The translations under genes were made by a program, and so were the position numbers. The notes beneath the pieces were generated by a model that saw nothing but the letters and a program-made list of their open reading frames with translations, had not been told where the DNA came from and searched no databases. Positions 61,911 to 64,000 of a stretch of DNA of 64,000 nucleotides are shown in pieces; position 1 is the first letter of the stretch, and every line of letters starts with the position of its first letter. Source of the DNA: Lysobacter sp. (lineage in GTDB: Bacteria; Pseudomonadota; Gammaproteobacteria; Xanthomonadales; Xanthomonadaceae); NCBI GenBank assembly GCA_008015835.1, contig SSGH01000017.1:1-64000 (forward strand), read 5' to 3'.

Positions 61911-64000
61911 CCCGCAGCGCGAGGACGATGCGCGCGTGTCGGCCGACGCCGCGGAGGCCGAATCGGCCCGGCCCGCAGCGGAGGTGGCCGCGACGCAGAT
62001 CGATGCGATCACCCCGGCCCCGAGCCTGAACACCGCGAGTCCGCGCGCGCGGGCGTGGGCCTGGTTCGCGGGCGGCGGCGCGATCGCGCTGACCTCCGGG
62101 TTCGGGCCTGTGTTCGCGGCCTTGGTGGGCGTGTTGGCGCAACCCGTTCTGGCCTTGGGCGTCCGCGCCTGGGGCGGCGAGCGGGTGCAGTGGAAGCGTC
62201 TGGACGTTCGCGCGCTGCTGGAGCTGGCCGCGCTGTGGGCTGCGGCGTTCGCGACCTGCGCGCTGCTGATCGCTTGGCCGCTCAGCGCGCTGTCGCAGAG
62301 CCGCAGCCTGGGCTCGGCCTTGGCCCTGAGCGCGGTGGTCGGCGGTCTGGCGCTGGGGTTTTGGCGGCTGTGGCCGCTGTGGCGAAGCATGGAAGGCGAA
62401 AGCGGGCGGTTGGCCGAGCACTGGCCGGCGCTCGCCGACACCGACACCCGCGCGTGGATCGGCTTGTTCGCCGCGCTGCTGCTGATGACGCCGGTGAGTC
62501 TGGTCCTGCTGCTGGCGTGGCCGGGCTTGATCGACGGCGGCGCGCGCTGGGCCTGGGCCGCCGCCGCTGCGCTGGCGTGGCCGCTGGCGCATCTGGGCCT
62601 GCAGCGCCTGCCCGCGCCGGAACGCTACAGCGCCGATGCGCTGCTGGACGAAGCCTCGGCCGAATCGGCCCAGGACGCGGCGGTCGCGGCCGAGGCCGAA
62701 GACTTTGACACCGCCCTCTACGACGCCGCGCGCAACGGCCGGGTCGAACGCGCGTTGGCGCTGCTGGATGCCGGCGCCGACCCGCACGCGCTGCCGCCGG
62801 CCGACGCCCGCGACCAACGCGATCTGGCGATGCTGGCCGCGGTGCTGCCCGATCTGCGCTTGCTGCGCGGCTTGATCGCGCGCGGGGTCGACCTCAACGC
62901 CGGCCACGGCGGGATGACCGCACTGATCGCGGCCACCCGCGACAGTTGGCACGGCCGGCCGGACGCGGTCATGACCCTACTGACCAACGGCGCCGATCCG
63001 CGTTTGGGCGACCACGACGGCAATACGCCGCTGCACCACGCCGCGCGCAGTTCCGATCCCGGCGTGGCCGCGCTGCTGCGCGATGCCGGCGCGGAGATCG
63101 ATGTGCTGAACCGCGAAGGCGCCTCGCCGCTGGCGGTGGCCTGCACGGCCGGCAATTGGCGGCTCGCGCGGTTTTTGCTGGAACGCGGCGCGAAACCCGA
63201 ACCCGTCGGCGGCGTGCCGACCCTGCACGCGGCGGCCGGCGGCGACGAAGACGACCCCGCGGGCGTGCAACTGCTGCTCAAACACAAGGCGAAGGCCGAT
63301 GCGCGCGACCCGCGTGGGCGCAGCGCGCTGCACGAAGCCGCCTACGCCGGGCACGTCGAGATCGTCGGCATTCTGCTCGGGGCCGGGGCCGACGTGCAGG
63401 CGCGCGATCACGAACAACGCACGCCGTTCCTCGAAGCCGCGCGCGGCGCGCAAAGCGCCGCGGCCCGCGCCCTGGCCGAAGCCCGCGCCGATGTGCAGGC
63501 GGTCGACGCGCAGGGCCGCAACGCGCTGATGTTGGCCTGCCTCGCCGATGCCCCGTCGCCGGCATTGATCCGCACCCTGCTCGACCTCGGCGTCGACCCC
63601 GAACGCGCGGATGACGAGGGCCGCCGCGCGGCGGATGCGGCCGCCGCCGCGGGCCGGTGGGCGCTGGTGGCGGCGATCGACCCGGCCTCGCAATTGCCGG
63701 CCAGTCTGCGCAACGACGAGGCGATCGAAGACGACGCCCCCTTGCCCGACCGGCCGCCGTTCGAACTGCTGCGGGACGCGTTGGAGCGCGGCGATCTGGC
63801 CGGCGCGACGCGCTGGCGCGCGCTGGTGCCGACCGAGGCGCTGTCGGCCTTGTTCGACGACGGCGGCCACCCGGCGAGCGAAGCGCGGATCGACTGGCTG
63901 CTGCGCCAGGGCGCGGACCCCGACGCCCGCGTGGCGCAGGCCGACACCCCGATGTTCGCTTGGCTGGCGCAGGGGCCGGCCGCGGCCGGCGCGGTCGCAG
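61903..64000 (+). CDS. Membrane protein with ankyrin repeats, 5' part (runs off right edge)
   Basis: The frame is open from ATG 61903, overlapping the YcgL gene (ATGGTTGA), to the window end (699 codons visible). The N-terminus is acidic (1-45). Four or five hydrophobic spans (about 50-80, 105-125, 133-150, 183-202, 207-225) follow. From about residue 269, ankyrin repeats begin: [47 protein letters not shown] and [23 protein letters not shown]. It is probably an inner-membrane protein presenting an ankyrin scaffold in the cytoplasm for protein binding. Binding partners are unknown. The C-terminus is not seen. Confidence 0.88.
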   Translation, partial: MVDPQREDDARVSADAAEAESARPAAEVAATQIDAITPAPSLNTASPRARAWAWFAGGGAIALTSGFGPVFAALVGVLAQPVLALGVRAWGGERVQWKRLDVRALLELAALWAAAFATCALLIAWPLSALSQSRSLGSALALSAVVGGLALGFWRLWPLWRSMEGESGRLAEHWPALADTDTRAWIGLFAALLLMTPVSLVLLLAWPGLIDGGARWAWAAAAALAWPLAHLGLQRLPAPERYSADALLDEASAESAQDAAVAAEAEDFDTALYDAARNGRVERALALLDAGADPHALPPADARDQRDLAMLAAVLPDLRLLRGLIARGVDLNAGHGGMTALIAATRDSWHGRPDAVMTLLTNGADPRLGDHDGNTPLHHAARSSDPGVAALLRDAGAEIDVLNREGASPLAVACTAGNWRLARFLLERGAKPEPVGGVPTLHAAAGGDEDDPAGVQLLLKHKAKADARDPRGRSALHEAAYAGHVEIVGILLGAGADVQARDHEQRTPFLEAARGAQSAAARALAEARADVQAVDAQGRNALMLACLADAPSPALIRTLLDLGVDPERADDEGRRAADAAAAAGRWALVAAIDPASQLPASLRNDEAIEDDAPLPDRPPFELLRDALERGDLAGATRWRALVPTEALSALFDDGGHPASEARIDWLLRQGADPDARVAQADTPMFAWLAQGPAAAGAVA

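Overview
The window is about two-thirds GC or more, with the strong codon bias of a high-GC gammaproteobacterium. The gene set fits a Lysobacter-like member of the Lysobacteraceae (Xanthomonadaceae): a six-gene mlaFEDCBA set with mlaA last, recCBD in that order, gltBD, a YcgL protein, a fused indolepyruvate ferredoxin oxidoreductase, tail-collar proteins, and a TrbM-like protein away from any conjugation genes. The taxonomic placement is an inference from gene content; no rRNA or tRNA gene was seen.

Layout. 1-1192 (minus): start of a DUF11-repeat secreted protein that runs off the left edge, with a structured leader. 1806-5474: fused indolepyruvate ferredoxin oxidoreductase. 5.48-6.95 kb: an AT-richer island holding one Fic gene with its own promoter. 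6.99-9.78 kb (minus): a blaI/blaR1-like pair in which the BlaR1-type protease carries a 34-residue repeat array instead of a penicillin sensor; a perfect operator overlaps the promoter. 10.1-11.7 kb: I78-type inhibitor lipoprotein, then a barnase-like RNase and its barstar. 11.75-16.15 kb (minus): the Mla phospholipid transport set.

16.9-25.1 kb: a DUF6916 protein, then a secreted RHS/YD-repeat protein with a short AT-rich variable tip and a likely immunity gene, then GNAT and three tail-collar proteins. The RHS unit lies between DUF6916 and the GNAT/tail-collar genes and looks like an insertion. 25.45-32.5 kb: a 2353-residue autotransporter with Calx-beta and putative-Ig repeats.

33.2-42.2 kb: recC, recB and recD, overlapping by 4 bp at each junction. 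42.4 kb: folE. 43.4-45.9 kb: a protein joining RTX calcium-binding repeats to an HExxH (M91-like) metallopeptidase, overlapping a lipoprotein gene. 46-52.3 kb (minus): gltB and gltD, separated by two REP-like inverted repeats. 52.8-59.3 kb: TetA-like exporter, RmuC, a Gly-rich-tail protein, a small secreted protein, an RlmI-type methyltransferase, and a TerC protein behind a yybP-ykoY (manganese) riboswitch with a terminator. 59.4-64 kb: rhomboid protease, TrbM-like protein, YcgL, and an ankyrin protein cut by the right edge.

Most of the window is ordinary core genome (Mla, RecBCD, GOGAT, FolE). Accessory or conflict-type content sits at the Fic island, the barnase/barstar pair, the RHS/tail-collar region and the RTX-M91/lipoprotein pair. 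The two observations I think least explained by known systems are the SDFE repeat sensor of the BlaR1-like protein and the RTX-M91 protease with its overlapping lipoprotein.
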